A stretch of 64,000 nt of DNA from an uncultured Clostridia bacterium (GTDB lineage: Bacteria; Bacillota; Clostridia; Christensenellales; Borkfalkiaceae), in contig CALVWW010000002.1 of assembly GCA_944368155.1 (NCBI GenBank), positions 124,001 through 188,000 on the forward strand. Reading direction: 5' to 3'. A program made the translations under genes and the position numbers. This document shows, piece after piece, positions 34,642 through 43,909 of this stretch; the stretch's first letter is position 1; every line of letters starts with the position of its first letter. A model generated the notes under the pieces. The model ran no database searches and was not told the DNA's origin. It saw nothing but the letters and a program-made list of their open reading frames with translations.

Positions 34642-36147
34642 TCACTCGCCTGCATGTTTGATTCCGAGTATCCTCAGCTCCGTCTCGTTGAGTCCGACGC
34701 CGCGGAGCATGAGCCTGTTGCCGCGGAGTGCCTCTATCGAGTTTATGCCCATGCCGCCCATCATCTCCTGGATTTCATGCGTCCATGCATGCACCAGATT
34801 CACCAGTCTCTCCTTGCCCATATCGGGATTGAGACGTTTTACAAGGTCGGGACGCTGCGTGGCTATGCCCCAGTTGCACTTGCCGGCATGGCAGCTGCGG
34901 CAGAGGTGACAACCGAGCGCCATTACCGCGGCGGTGGCTATATAGCACGCGTCCGCACCGAGCGCAATTGCCTTTACCACATCCGAACTGGAGTGGATTG
35001 AGCCGCCGACAACTATCGAAACGCTGTCGCGTATGCCCTCCTGGCGGAGACGCTCGTCGACCTGCGCGAGCGCAAGCTCCACGGGAATGCCGACATTGTC
35101 GCGTATGCGGGTAGGAGCGGCCCCCGTGCCGCCGCGGAAGCCGTCTATCGCTATGATATCGGCGCCGCTTCTGGCAATGCCCGAGGCAATCGCCGCTACG
35201 TTGTGCACGGCGGCAACCTTGACTATTACGGGCTTCGTGTATGCAGTAGCCTCTTTGAGGCTGTAAATAAGCTGCCTTAAATCTTCTATCGAATAGATAT
35301 CATGGTGAGGGGCGGGCGAAATGGCGTCTACGCCCTTTGGAATCATGCGCGTTTTTGAAACATCGTCGGATATCTTCATCCCGGGGAGGTGCCCGCCTAT
35401 GCCGGGCTTTGCTCCCTGACCCATTTTTATCTCTATCGCGGCGGCAGTCTTAAGGTACTGTTCATGCACGCCGAACCTGCCCGAGGCAACCTGAACTATG
35501 GTGTTCTTGCCGTACTTATAAAAATCGGTGTGCAGTCCGCCCTCGCCGGTGTTGTAAAAGATGCCAAGCTCCTCGGCGGCGCGGGCGAGCGACTCGTGCG
35601 CGTTGTAGGATATCGAGCCGTAGCTCATAGCCGAAAACATTATCGGCGTTGTGAGCCTGAGCTGAGGGGGGAGCGTATCTTTTAGCCTGCCCTGCGCATC
35701 CCTCTTTATCTCAACGTCCTTTTTGCCGAGATAAACGGTCGTTTCCATAGGCTCGCGCAGCGGGTCGATGGGAGGGTTTGTGACCTGCGAGGCATTCACA
35801 AGAATTTTATTGAAATATATGGGATTCTCTGTGGGGTTGCCCATGGAGGAGAGAAGAACGCCGCCCGTTGCGGCCTGCCTGTACACCTCGTTCATGGCTC
35901 TCACCGGCCAGTTATAATTGAGCTTGTATGTATCGTCGCTCTTAACAATTTTCAAAGCGTGCGTGGGGCACATGCACACGCAGCGGTGGCAGTTTACGCA
36001 CTTTGTGCTGTCGGCAATCATCTTGCCGAGGTCTTTATCATATTTGTGCACCTCGTTGGCGCACTGCCTCTCACATACCCTGCATCCGATGCAAAGGTCT
36101 GCATTTCGCACGACCTCGTATTCGGGGGGAATAAACATGTTCATCAT
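34642..36147 (-). CDS. gltB2: Glutamate synthase FMN-binding subunit with N-terminal ferredoxin domain (domain 2)
   Basis: Synthase subunit that condenses ammonia with 2-oxoglutarate and reduces the imine to glutamate on FMN. Residues 19-29 and 50-60 carry two [4Fe-4S] motifs (CIGCRVCERQC, CVNCHRCVCMC). The TIM barrel covers about 90-470, with GMKISDDVSKTRMIPKG, the IAIDGFRGGTGAAPTR loop, and the Cys set for a [3Fe-4S] cluster at GCHLCRSCHAGKC (about 423). Its start ATG 36147 overlaps the amidotransferase stop as ATGA. Length is 501 residues, the archaeal/clostridial split form. Confidence 0.95.
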   Translation of the reverse strand: MMNMFIPPEYEVVRNADLCIGCRVCERQCANEVHKYDKDLGKMIADSTKCVNCHRCVCMCPTHALKIVKSDDTYKLNYNWPVRAMNEVYRQAATGGVLLSSMGNPTENPIYFNKILVNASQVTNPPIDPLREPMETTVYLGKKDVEIKRDAQGRLKDTLPPQLRLTTPIMFSAMSYGSISYNAHESLARAAEELGIFYNTGEGGLHTDFYKYGKNTIVQVASGRFGVHEQYLKTAAAIEIKMGQGAKPGIGGHLPGMKISDDVSKTRMIPKGVDAISPAPHHDIYSIEDLRQLIYSLKEATAYTKPVIVKVAAVHNVAAIASGIARSGADIIAIDGFRGGTGAAPTRIRDNVGIPVELALAQVDERLRQEGIRDSVSIVVGGSIHSSSDVVKAIALGADACYIATAAVMALGCHLCRSCHAGKCNWGIATQRPDLVKRLNPDMGKERLVNLVHAWTHEIQEMMGGMGINSIEALRGNRLMLRGVGLNETELRILGIKHAGE

Positions 36148-37265
36148 CTCGTGGCTCCTTCGCGCAGGGTATATATGACGGGCTGGCCGCCCGCGGGCGC
36201 GAAAATACTGTCGAGCTCGGGCTCGATTACCCTTATGCCGCACTCTTCTGAAGATACAAATGCCAAATCGCCCTTTTCGGCGCACACCATGGAGCGCAGC
36301 TTCAACCTGTCGTTGAGCGCCATCATGCCGCCTTCGAACCCGAAAATAATGGAGAACGGGCCGTTTATAAGCAGCGAGGGGAACGCCTTTCTCAGGAAAA
36401 CTTCCTGGCGGCGCTCTTCTTCGCTCTTATCGTCTATGGTTGCCCAGAACGACGCGGAGATGACCTTTGCCACCTCCTCCAGCGTGAGCCCCTTTATGCG
36501 CAGAAGATAATCTATTACGTAAGTTATTACTTCGGTATCGGTCTGCAGATTGCACTTGTAACCGAACATCTCTATGTAGCGGCGGTTGGCGTCGTATGAA
36601 GAAATTTCGCCGTTGTGCACGACCGAATAGGATAAAAGCCCGAAGGGATGCGCGCCGCCCCACCAGCCTGGAGTGTTTGTGGGATAACGGCCGTGGCTCG
36701 TCCACATATAGCCCTCATACTCCTCGTCCAAAAGGTAGAAACGGCCTATGTCTTCAGGGAAACCCACGCCCTTGAAAATCCCCATGTTTTTGCCGCTGGA
36801 GAAAACAAAAGCGCCCTTTATGTCGGTATTTATTCTGTTTACGCACTTAACGACATACTGCTCCTCATCCAGAAGGGAGTTGGCAAGGCGCTTGGAGAGA
36901 GGATATAAAAAGTAGCGGAATATGAGCGGCTCGCCCACGATACCCTTTACTTTCCTCGTCTTCATCTCAGAGGAATACACCACCTCGAAATGGGCGGCAA
37001 GATAGTCCTCAGTCTCCTTTCTCGCAGTTCTGCTGTCGAAAAAGAGGTGAAAGGCATAATAATCTTTGTAATCAGGATATATGCCGTAGCCGGCAAAACC
37101 GCCGCCGAGGCCGTTGGAACGGTCGTGCATGGTGGCGATAGAGCGGATTATCTTCTCTCCCGTCATGGGCCTGCCGCTCCTGTCGATTATGGCGCTTACG
37201 GCACAGCCCGAAGGTATTCTTACTTCGCCCTCTATAGGTCTTAACTCATTGTCCGACGTAAACAT
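36144..37265 (-). CDS. gltB1: Glutamate synthase class II glutamine amidotransferase subunit (domain 1)
   Basis: N-terminal nucleophile glutaminase that supplies ammonia to the FMN subunit. The family needs an N-terminal Cys; here CAVSAIIDRSG begins at residue 21 after IPSG, so a 20-residue propeptide must be removed. Also visible are SHGRYPTNT (about 215), VHNGEISSYDANRRY (about 240), and the DTEVITYVIDYLL stretch (about 270), all typical of Ntn glutaminases. It is 373 residues. The ATGA overlap with gltB2 shows translational coupling. It is the first gene of the cluster. Confidence 0.93.
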   Translation of the reverse strand: MFTSDNELRPIEGEVRIPSGCAVSAIIDRSGRPMTGEKIIRSIATMHDRSNGLGGGFAGYGIYPDYKDYYAFHLFFDSRTARKETEDYLAAHFEVVYSSEMKTRKVKGIVGEPLIFRYFLYPLSKRLANSLLDEEQYVVKCVNRINTDIKGAFVFSSGKNMGIFKGVGFPEDIGRFYLLDEEYEGYMWTSHGRYPTNTPGWWGGAHPFGLLSYSVVHNGEISSYDANRRYIEMFGYKCNLQTDTEVITYVIDYLLRIKGLTLEEVAKVISASFWATIDDKSEEERRQEVFLRKAFPSLLINGPFSIIFGFEGGMMALNDRLKLRSMVCAEKGDLAFVSSEECGIRVIEPELDSIFAPAGGQPVIYTLREGATR

Positions 37266-37503
37266 ATGTGCTCCGACGCGGGCAATGCCCGCAAAAAAAT
37301 ATAGCGCGCCGCCGCGCGCTCAATGAAATAATTTCAAATTAACCTTACGCAGCGCGGCGCATAAAAATACGGGACATTCCCGCCTTTAAAATGCATATAT
37401 ACAATCCTTTGTTATTATATAAAAAACGGCACTTCAAGTCAAGCGTAAATGTTTGGCAAAAGGCAATTTACCACGCTAAAGGACAATTGTTTATATTAAT
37501 ATA

Positions 37504-37526
37504 GAATATAAGTTCAGCTTATATTC
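37504..37526. promoter_or_regulatory. Inverted repeat, candidate operator
   Basis: GAATATAAG (37504-37512) and CTTATATTC (37518-37526) are perfectly complementary around five bases. It lies about 30 bases before a plus-strand ribosome-site-like sequence. Confidence 0.45.
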
Positions 37527-37632
37527 AGCCTCTTGCATACATAAACGGGAGGTAATGCATGCAAGCGGCGGCGCGCGGCGCCCATAAAATAATAAAAAAT
37601 CAAATAATTAATATTTATACACGCAATATGCC

Positions 37633-37677
37633 GTGCGCCGCCTGCCTCGTGAGATTTTCCCGCGGCAGGCGGCGCAC
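37633..37677. terminator. Strong hairpin downstream of clc
   Basis: GTGCGCCGCCTGCC pairs with GGCAGGCGGCGCAC around 17 bases. There is no T-run on either side, so intrinsic termination is uncertain. Confidence 0.5.
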
Positions 37678-37715
37678 AAAATATACGAAAATTTAAAATT
37701 AATTTTAATTATTTT

Positions 37716-39326
37716 TTATTTACCGTCCGGTCCGCCCACTATGTCGCCGAGATAGTTTTTTACGTCCTCTTCAGAGGCGGCCACGCAGGCAAAAGTTATT
37801 TTATCGCCGGCATGAAGCACGGTTTTACCGTCGGGCACAAAGCGCCCGCCGGAAGACGTGTGCACCTCTTCCACCACGCCGCCTGCCGGCCAGAGCACAG
37901 AGCGGATGGCGCGGCCGTCGGCATAGGAGCCCTCCTCCACCTCCATGCTGACCTTGCGGCGCTCGGCACCCAGCCTTACGTTTTCATCCTTAACGATGAG
38001 CTCGAGGCACTTCTCGAACACAGAGCGCGTACGGAAGAGTTCGCCGATTATAAATCCTATCCCGACGCCGAGCAACGCGGGCAGAAGATTTTCGAACTGA
38101 CCGGTAAATTCGAATATCATTACAAGCCCCGTTATCGGCGCGCGCACCACTGTAGTGAAATAGGCGGCCATGGTTATTATTATGATATAGTCGCACATAT
38201 CGGCATTCATTCCCGCACTTTCAAAGCCGACGCACAGAAGCGCGCCCAGCCCCGCCCCCGTAGCCAGCACGGGCACGAATATGCCGTACGGCATGCCGCA
38301 GCCCACTGCGAGAATGGTGGATATAAAGCGGAACAGCACGACTACCGCAAGCGTAGCGGCGACGCTTATTCCGAAAATGGTTTTGAATTCGCCGCTGTAG
38401 CCGGAACCGAGCGACTGAATAAATTCGTGTCCGCCGCCCATGGCATAAACAGATATAAGCCCGAAGGCGCCCGCAACGAAAAACGGGATTATATACTTGC
38501 CGGCGCCTTTAAAGAAAGTTATCTTTTTAAAGCCGCTGCGGCAGAGCAGCATGAGGTGGTAAAAAGCCACGCCGAGAAGTGCGGCGCACAGAGCGGCTAT
38601 CGCCGTGTAAAGATAGCCCATAGGCTCCATAGGAGCAAACTCAAAAGTTGTGAATGTGAAAGACACCGTAAATCCCATGGCGGAGCGCATTAAATTGCGC
38701 ACTGTGAGTGAAACAAGGACGCTGACCGCCGAACAGGTGAACACCTGCGCCGAAAACGAGCGGAAGGCCTCCTCCATGGCGAACACAAGACCGGTAACCG
38801 GTGCGTTGAACGCGGCCGCGAGACCCGCCGAAGAACCTGCGGCTATCTGAAGCCTGCGCACCATGAGCGAACGTTTCAAAGTCGAGCCGACGGCGTCGCC
38901 GGCGCAACCGCCTATCTCAAGCGAGGGGCCCTCGCTGCCGGCGGGCAGCCCCATGAACACGCACGCCACCGAGGCGGCGAACATCGAGCACATTACGACG
39001 TACCATTTGAAGTGCAGCACACCGCGCGCGGCACCCTCCACCTGCGGCACTCCGCTGCCGCGTATCATGGGAATCAGGCGGGTTGCGGTGCCGATTACAA
39101 AGGCACCCGCCGCAAGGCCGAGAAAGAGCAGCGGTATGAACGCAGGATTGCCCGCTATGAGCGTATACAGCTCGACCGACAATTCCTCGCCTATGCCCGT
39201 CACAATATTGTACAGCGTTACGACCGCACCCGAAAAGAGCCCGGTCAATATGCTGAGCAGAACAAGGTTAACGCCGTATTCCCTTACCGCCATAAGGCGC
39301 TTTTTTATATTGCTTTTTTTTCGCAT
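37716..39326 (-). CDS. clcA: ClC-family chloride/proton antiporter with C-terminal TrkA-C-like domain
   Basis: Integral membrane anion transporter. Selectivity motifs are present: GSGVPQVEG (GSGIP region, about 90), GSEGPSLEIGG (gating Glu, about 130) and a MEEAF stretch whose second Glu fits the proton glutamate (about 185), which argues for antiport rather than a channel. About ten helices lie between 15 and 440. The final 80 residues (YADGRAIRSVLWPAGG to FACVAASEEDVKNYL) look like a RCK/TrkA-C ligand-binding domain. It is 536 residues. GGGAGAG precedes the ATG. Its place among nitrogen genes is unexplained. Confidence 0.93.
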   Translation of the reverse strand: MRKKSNIKKRLMAVREYGVNLVLLSILTGLFSGAVVTLYNIVTGIGEELSVELYTLIAGNPAFIPLLFLGLAAGAFVIGTATRLIPMIRGSGVPQVEGAARGVLHFKWYVVMCSMFAASVACVFMGLPAGSEGPSLEIGGCAGDAVGSTLKRSLMVRRLQIAAGSSAGLAAAFNAPVTGLVFAMEEAFRSFSAQVFTCSAVSVLVSLTVRNLMRSAMGFTVSFTFTTFEFAPMEPMGYLYTAIAALCAALLGVAFYHLMLLCRSGFKKITFFKGAGKYIIPFFVAGAFGLISVYAMGGGHEFIQSLGSGYSGEFKTIFGISVAATLAVVVLFRFISTILAVGCGMPYGIFVPVLATGAGLGALLCVGFESAGMNADMCDYIIIITMAAYFTTVVRAPITGLVMIFEFTGQFENLLPALLGVGIGFIIGELFRTRSVFEKCLELIVKDENVRLGAERRKVSMEVEEGSYADGRAIRSVLWPAGGVVEEVHTSSGGRFVPDGKTVLHAGDKITFACVAASEEDVKNYLGDIVGGPDGK

Positions 39327-39474
39327 ATCTCTCTCCCCTGATTTTTACGCGCACATTATAACACGCCGCGCGCGCATTGTCAAAATTTTCCTCATGGCGA
39401 AAGAAAAGCCCGCAGGCCTTGCGGTCTGCGGACTCTTCTTTGTATCTATGAGAGAGCGGGGTGAGCAAATTTGT

Positions 39475-41265
39475 TTATTTCGCAGGCACGGGTTCGGGTT
39501 CGTTGGTAAGAGCTTCCACTCCCGTTTCGCCGGTGCGCACGCGCATTACGTTCTCTATGCCGGAGACGAATATCTTGCCTGCGCCGTACTTGCCGTCGTC
39601 GAGCACGTGCTGTGCAACCGATACGACGAGCTTGGGGTCTACCGTGCTTACCACGATTTCAACCTGTACCTTGGGGATAAGGCGCATAGTCGTCTTTACG
39701 CCCCTGTACTGTCCCGTCTTGCCTGCCTGCGTGCCGCAGCCCATGACGTTTGTCACGGTCATGCCGGTTACGCCTATCTTAGCCATGGCGTCCTTTAATG
39801 TGAGGAACTTATCCTGGCCTGTAACTATGGTTATCTTTGTATACTTGCTCTCGTTGGCGGGAGCGAGGTCAATAACAGCGGGTTTGATTCCGGAGATATC
39901 CACGTTTTCGCCCTCGCCGTCGTAAGAGGGTATGGAGGGAACGAAGTCGGGATAGGAAGAGGTGAGGCCGTGTTCGCTGATGTCGAGGCCGATGATTTCC
40001 TCTTCGGGATTGCAGCGGAGACCGTTCCATGTCTTGCCGTAGGCAATTATTTCGGAAGGCTTAACCGTCTTGTACTTTATCATTACCGGAACATACTTGA
40101 TTGCGGCGAAGAATATTGTCATCCAAACGGCCGTCCATGCAAGAATTGTGACGATACCGAGGCATTGAATGCCGAGAAGCTCGGCGTTGCCTGAATAGAA
40201 GAGGCCGTTTTCCACATCGAACAGGCCGACTGCAATTATGCCCCAGATACCGTTGGCAAAGTGAACGGGCACCGCACCTACGCAGTCGTCGAGGTGGAGC
40301 ACATGTTCAAGCAACCACGTTACGCCCATCACAAGGAAACCGGAAACCACGCCTATTACAAGCGCGCCGATTATGTCGACGTTGGAGCAACCCGCGGTTA
40401 CGCCTACGAGACCTGCAAGCGATGCGTTCATGCTCATAACGAGGTCGGGCTTTTTGTTGCGTATCCATGTATATATCATGGCGACGAGAAGAGCTACAGA
40501 GGGGGCGATTGTCGTTGTCACGAATATCCTTGCAAGCTGACCGGTTTCGGTAGCGGCTGCGCCGTTGAAGCCGTACCAGCCGAACCAGAGGAGAAGCACG
40601 CCGAGCGCGCCTATCGTCATATTGTGGCCCTGAATGGCGTTTACTTTGATTACTTTTCCGTTTTCGTCGCGCTCGAACTTGCCTATACGCGCACCGAGGA
40701 AGATTATACCTATGAGTGAGGCGGTGCCGCCGACCATATGTATCGCGCCCGAACCGGCAAAATCGACGAATCCGACGCCGAGGTTTACAAGCCAGCCCTG
40801 CGAGTTCCATACCCAGCCTGCCTCAACGGGATATACCACAAGGGATATCATAGCCGAGTAGATGCAGTAAGCGAGGAAGCGGGTTCTCTCTGCCATGGCG
40901 CCCGAAACAATGGTTGCCGCCGTTGCGCAGAACACCAGGTTGAATGTAAAGCTCGCCGCTGTCGTAACCGCCGCTTCATAAGCTTCGGCGCCTACGGCCG
41001 CCTCGCCGGCAAACAAGGTATCGAAACAGCTGAATATGTCGAGGTTAGGCACACCGATGAAGCCTGCCACATAGTCTACGCCCATCATCAGTCCGAAGCC
41101 GAGGAAGAGGAAGCAGACGCATCCGATACAGAAGTCGACAAAATTCTTGAAAAGAATATTGCCGGTGTTTTTGGCCCTGGTGAAGCCCGTTTCCACCATT
41201 GCAAAACCGCACTGCATCAGAAAGACGAGAGCCGCACCTATGAGGAGCCATGTTGTCCAAGTCAT
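39475..41265 (-). CDS. amt: Ammonium transporter with fused C-terminal PII signalling domain
   Basis: Residues 1-405 are an Amt/Rh channel with eleven helices and both pore histidines (GSGAIHMVGG about 170, VPVHFANGIWG about 325). After a linker of about 70 residues, 475-585 form a complete PII (GlnB/GlnK) domain that aligns without gaps to E. coli GlnB through the T-loop. Gln39, Lys58, Lys90, Arg101 and Arg103 equivalents (ATP and 2-oxoglutarate ligands) are kept. Tyr51, the uridylylation site, is Thr, so control by GlnD is unlikely. The channel probably carries its own energy and carbon sensor. It lies downstream of glnN; GGAGG precedes the ATG. Confidence 0.95.
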   Translation of the reverse strand: MTWTTWLLIGAALVFLMQCGFAMVETGFTRAKNTGNILFKNFVDFCIGCVCFLFLGFGLMMGVDYVAGFIGVPNLDIFSCFDTLFAGEAAVGAEAYEAAVTTAASFTFNLVFCATAATIVSGAMAERTRFLAYCIYSAMISLVVYPVEAGWVWNSQGWLVNLGVGFVDFAGSGAIHMVGGTASLIGIIFLGARIGKFERDENGKVIKVNAIQGHNMTIGALGVLLLWFGWYGFNGAAATETGQLARIFVTTTIAPSVALLVAMIYTWIRNKKPDLVMSMNASLAGLVGVTAGCSNVDIIGALVIGVVSGFLVMGVTWLLEHVLHLDDCVGAVPVHFANGIWGIIAVGLFDVENGLFYSGNAELLGIQCLGIVTILAWTAVWMTIFFAAIKYVPVMIKYKTVKPSEIIAYGKTWNGLRCNPEEEIIGLDISEHGLTSSYPDFVPSIPSYDGEGENVDISGIKPAVIDLAPANESKYTKITIVTGQDKFLTLKDAMAKIGVTGMTVTNVMGCGTQAGKTGQYRGVKTTMRLIPKVQVEIVVSTVDPKLVVSVAQHVLDDGKYGAGKIFVSGIENVMRVRTGETGVEALTNEPEPVPAK

Positions 41266-41269
41266 ATTA

Positions 41270-41345
41270 AATTATCCTCCAAAAAAAGATTGTTCTTTGG
41301 CCGGTCGGAACGCGGAGCAAAATATTTGCTTGCCGCGTTCTTCAT
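41270..41345 (-). promoter_or_regulatory. Structured leader of amt
   Basis: On the minus strand GAACGCGG pairs with CCGCGTTC, with an inner AGCAAA/TTTGCT stem, followed by AAAGAACAATCTTT just before GGAGG. Two TATAAT boxes lie further upstream (about 41390-41415). It may be a regulatory leader or only a stable hairpin. Confidence 0.4.
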
Positions 41346-41435
41346 CCCTTTTTACGCTGCAACACATAATCTAAATATTACTTTTTATTATATTTAATAT
41401 AAAAATTTATTATATTGTTGCCTTAAAAAGGTAAA

Positions 41436-41479
41436 GAATAAGGCGCGCGGGTTTTGCCAGCGGCAAATGCCGCGCGCCT
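41436..41479 (-). terminator. Terminator after glnN
   Basis: AGGCGCGCGG (41441-41450) pairs with CCGCGCGCCT (41470-41479), with an inner TTTGCC/GGCAAA stem. On the minus strand it is followed by TTATTCTTT. Confidence 0.75.
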
Positions 41480-41540
41480 GCACAAAATTTATATTAAATT
41501 AACGCAATCTGCTTTGCCTTATCCTGTAGCTGCGCTGCAA

Positions 41541-43622
41541 TCACTTAACGCTGTATAAAATTTCAGTATATGAGGGATAGGGCCAGTAATCCTCCGACGT
41601 AAGCGTCTCCATTTCGTCTGCAATTTTGCGCACGGCGTCCATCTGGGGAAGCACTTCGTGAGCCATAGCCTTAGACGCGGGGCGGACGTCCTCTTTGTCT
41701 ATGCCCGAGAGAATAGACTCGAGCTTTCTGACTTCGGCAGAGAATTTATCGTTGAGGTCGGAGAGCTTTATTATGAGGTTTTTCTCCGTCTCGCAGGGGA
41801 TATTGTCGGAGATAGCTTTCTTTGCCGCTACATTCGAGCACAGCTCGGCAATGTAGTCCGACACGGCGGGAATTATATCCTGCTTAGCCATTTTGAGCAT
41901 GGTTACCGCTTCGATATTGATTATCTTCACGTAATTTTCCAGCCTCACCATGGCGCGGGCTACAGCCTCCGCCTCGGTATAAACGCCCTGATTGACAAAT
42001 ACGTCGATATTCTTTCTTTCAAAGAACACGTCGGTGGCGTCGGCCGTATTTTTGTTGTTCAACAGCCCTCTCTTCTCGGCCTCGGGCTCCCATGCGGGGC
42101 CGTAGCCGTCGAGATTGAAGATTATGCGCTTGTGCGCCTTTATTGTCTCGGTTATAAGCTTGCGTGCGGCGCCTTCAACGTCCTCTTCGCCTTCAAGTTT
42201 ATCGGCAAACTCCGAAAAAACCTGTGAGACGATAGTATTTAACACTATGTTTGCATCGGCCACGTTGAACTGCGAACCGAGCATTCTGAATTCAAATTTA
42301 TTGCCCGTGAAAGCGAAAGGCGAAGTTCTGTTCCTGTCGGAAGCGTCCTTGGGGAAGATGGGCGATTCGGGAACGCCTATAGAGCCTTCCTGTGCCCGGA
42401 AGGGGATATACTGCCTGCCGAGCGCAATGCTCTCCACAAGTTCTCCGAGCTGGTCGCCGAGATATACGGATATTATTGCGGGGGGAGCTTCGTTCGCACC
42501 AAGGCGGTGGTCGTTGCCTGCCGAGGCAACGGCACCCCTTAAGATGCCCTGATAGTCGTCCACAGCCTTAATCACAGCGGCGAGCACAAGCATGAAGAGA
42601 GTATTCTTTTCGGGATTAGGGCCGGGGTCGAGAAGGTTGAGCCCGGTATCGGTGGACATCGACCAGTTGTTGTGCTTGCCTGAGCCGTTGATTCCCTCGA
42701 AGGGCTTCTCGTGCAGCAGGCATACGAGCCCGTGCCTCTGAGCAACCTTCTTCATCAGCTCCATTGTGAGCATATTGGAATCGATAGCGACGTTAGTCGT
42801 CTGGTAAACGGGCGCCATCTCATGCTGTGCGGGCGCAACTTCGTTGTGCCTCGTCTTGGAAGGTATGCCGTAAGACCAAAGCGTTTCGTCGAGGTCTGCC
42901 ATATATTCTGCTATTGTCGGCTTTATGGTGCCGAAGTAATGGTCCTCAAGTTCCTGACCGCGGAGCACGGGCGCGCCGAAAAGCGTTCTGCCTGTCATGC
43001 GGAGGTCTATCCTCTTGAAGTATTCCTCCTCGGAGATAAGGAAATATTCCTGTTCGGGGCCGACGGTCGTCGTCACCTTTTTGCATTCTATGCCGAAGAG
43101 CTTTAAAATCCTCTTTGCCTGCTTGTCGAGCGCCTTCATCGACTTTAACACCGGCGACTTCTTATCGAGCGTTTCACCCGTATAGGAGACGAAGATAGAG
43201 GGTATGTACAGGGTAGTGCCCTTTACAAACGCGGGGGACGTGGGGTCCCATGCAGTGTAGCCGCGCGCCATATATGTCGCCCTCGAACCGCCCGAAGGAA
43301 AGCTGGACGCGTCGGGTTCGCCGACGATGAGGCTCTTGCCCGTGAGGCGCATGATGACCTTGTCGCCTTCAGGCTCGATAAAGCTGTCGTGCTTTTCAGC
43401 GGTGAGACCCGTGAGCGGCTGGAACCAATGCGTATAGTGCGTGGCGCCCTTTGATACCGCCCAGTCCTTCATAGCGGCGGCAACCGCGCCGGCTATGGAC
43501 ACGTCGAGCTGCGAGCCCGACTCAATTGTGGCGCGCAGCGATTTGTAAACTTCTTTGGGGAGTCTCTCCTTCTGCACGGCGTCGTTGAAAACATTTTCGC
43601 CGAACTTCTCGGGAAGATTCAT
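41541..43622 (-). CDS. glnN: Glutamine synthetase type III
   Basis: ATP-dependent condensation of glutamate and ammonia. Length (693 residues) and motifs fit GSIII rather than GlnA: the N-terminal [15 protein letters not shown] (about 58), [27 protein letters not shown] (metal Glu residues, about 190), [18 protein letters not shown] (about 255), [18 protein letters not shown] (about 310) and [19 protein letters not shown] (about 430). AAGGAGAT precedes the ATG. A near-perfect promoter and a GC-rich leader are upstream. It heads the nitrogen block together with amt. Confidence 0.97.
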   Translation of the reverse strand: MNLPEKFGENVFNDAVQKERLPKEVYKSLRATIESGSQLDVSIAGAVAAAMKDWAVSKGATHYTHWFQPLTGLTAEKHDSFIEPEGDKVIMRLTGKSLIVGEPDASSFPSGGSRATYMARGYTAWDPTSPAFVKGTTLYIPSIFVSYTGETLDKKSPVLKSMKALDKQAKRILKLFGIECKKVTTTVGPEQEYFLISEEEYFKRIDLRMTGRTLFGAPVLRGQELEDHYFGTIKPTIAEYMADLDETLWSYGIPSKTRHNEVAPAQHEMAPVYQTTNVAIDSNMLTMELMKKVAQRHGLVCLLHEKPFEGINGSGKHNNWSMSTDTGLNLLDPGPNPEKNTLFMLVLAAVIKAVDDYQGILRGAVASAGNDHRLGANEAPPAIISVYLGDQLGELVESIALGRQYIPFRAQEGSIGVPESPIFPKDASDRNRTSPFAFTGNKFEFRMLGSQFNVADANIVLNTIVSQVFSEFADKLEGEEDVEGAARKLITETIKAHKRIIFNLDGYGPAWEPEAEKRGLLNNKNTADATDVFFERKNIDVFVNQGVYTEAEAVARAMVRLENYVKIINIEAVTMLKMAKQDIIPAVSDYIAELCSNVAAKKAISDNIPCETEKNLIIKLSDLNDKFSAEVRKLESILSGIDKEDVRPASKAMAHEVLPQMDAVRKIADEMETLTSEDYWPYPSYTEILYSVK

Positions 43623-43735
43623 ATATCTTATCTCCTTTAAAAAATTTTTATCTTAATTATTCCGGGGCTCTCTCATCTTCTCCCCTGAATGTTGGGGGCG
43701 CCTCCGTAAGCAGTCCCCCTTGCGATTACACTCAA
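43623..43735 (-). promoter_or_regulatory. GC-rich leader of glnN
   Basis: The leader of about 107 bases can fold GGGGG with CCCCC (enclosing a GCTT/AGGC stem) and then GGGG with CCCC around AGAAGATGAGAGAG. Neither loop is the hexaloop expected of ANTAR antiterminator targets, and no T-run follows. The role, if any, is unknown. Confidence 0.4.
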
Positions 43736-43764
43736 ATTATAAAATAAATAAATTAGGCTGTCAA
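43736..43764 (-). promoter_or_regulatory. glnN promoter (perfect consensus)
   Basis: On the minus strand TTGACA (43764-43759) and TATAAT (43741-43736) are exactly 17 bases apart. This is the strongest promoter in the window and suggests high expression of glnN unless repressed. Confidence 0.85.
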
Positions 43765-43909
43765 ACGATATGAACGTGGTTGTTTTTCGCAAGTTTTTAT
43801 AAATGATATAAGTCAAACTTATAGAATTTAAGCAATCTGTTTGTACCGCGCGCGACATATTTTATATACCGGCCGAAGGCTCTCAGACCGGCGCCGCGAA
43901 GACGCGCAT

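Larger units (their letters stand above)
37266..37715. other. Non-coding region between gltB1 and clc
   Basis: It holds a 23-base inverted repeat (37504-37526), a ribosome-site-like GGGAGG (37547-37552) with two ATGs, and a strong hairpin (37633-37677). The rest is AT-rich. A plus-strand frame 37559-37696 (45 codons) follows that ribosome site but runs through the hairpin, so I do not call it a gene. Confidence 0.5.

Noticed and set aside
43623-43735. ANTAR target or glutamine riboswitch upstream of glnN
   Set aside because: The stems lack the paired hexaloops of ANTAR sites, and I cannot match the sequence to the glutamine riboswitch core.
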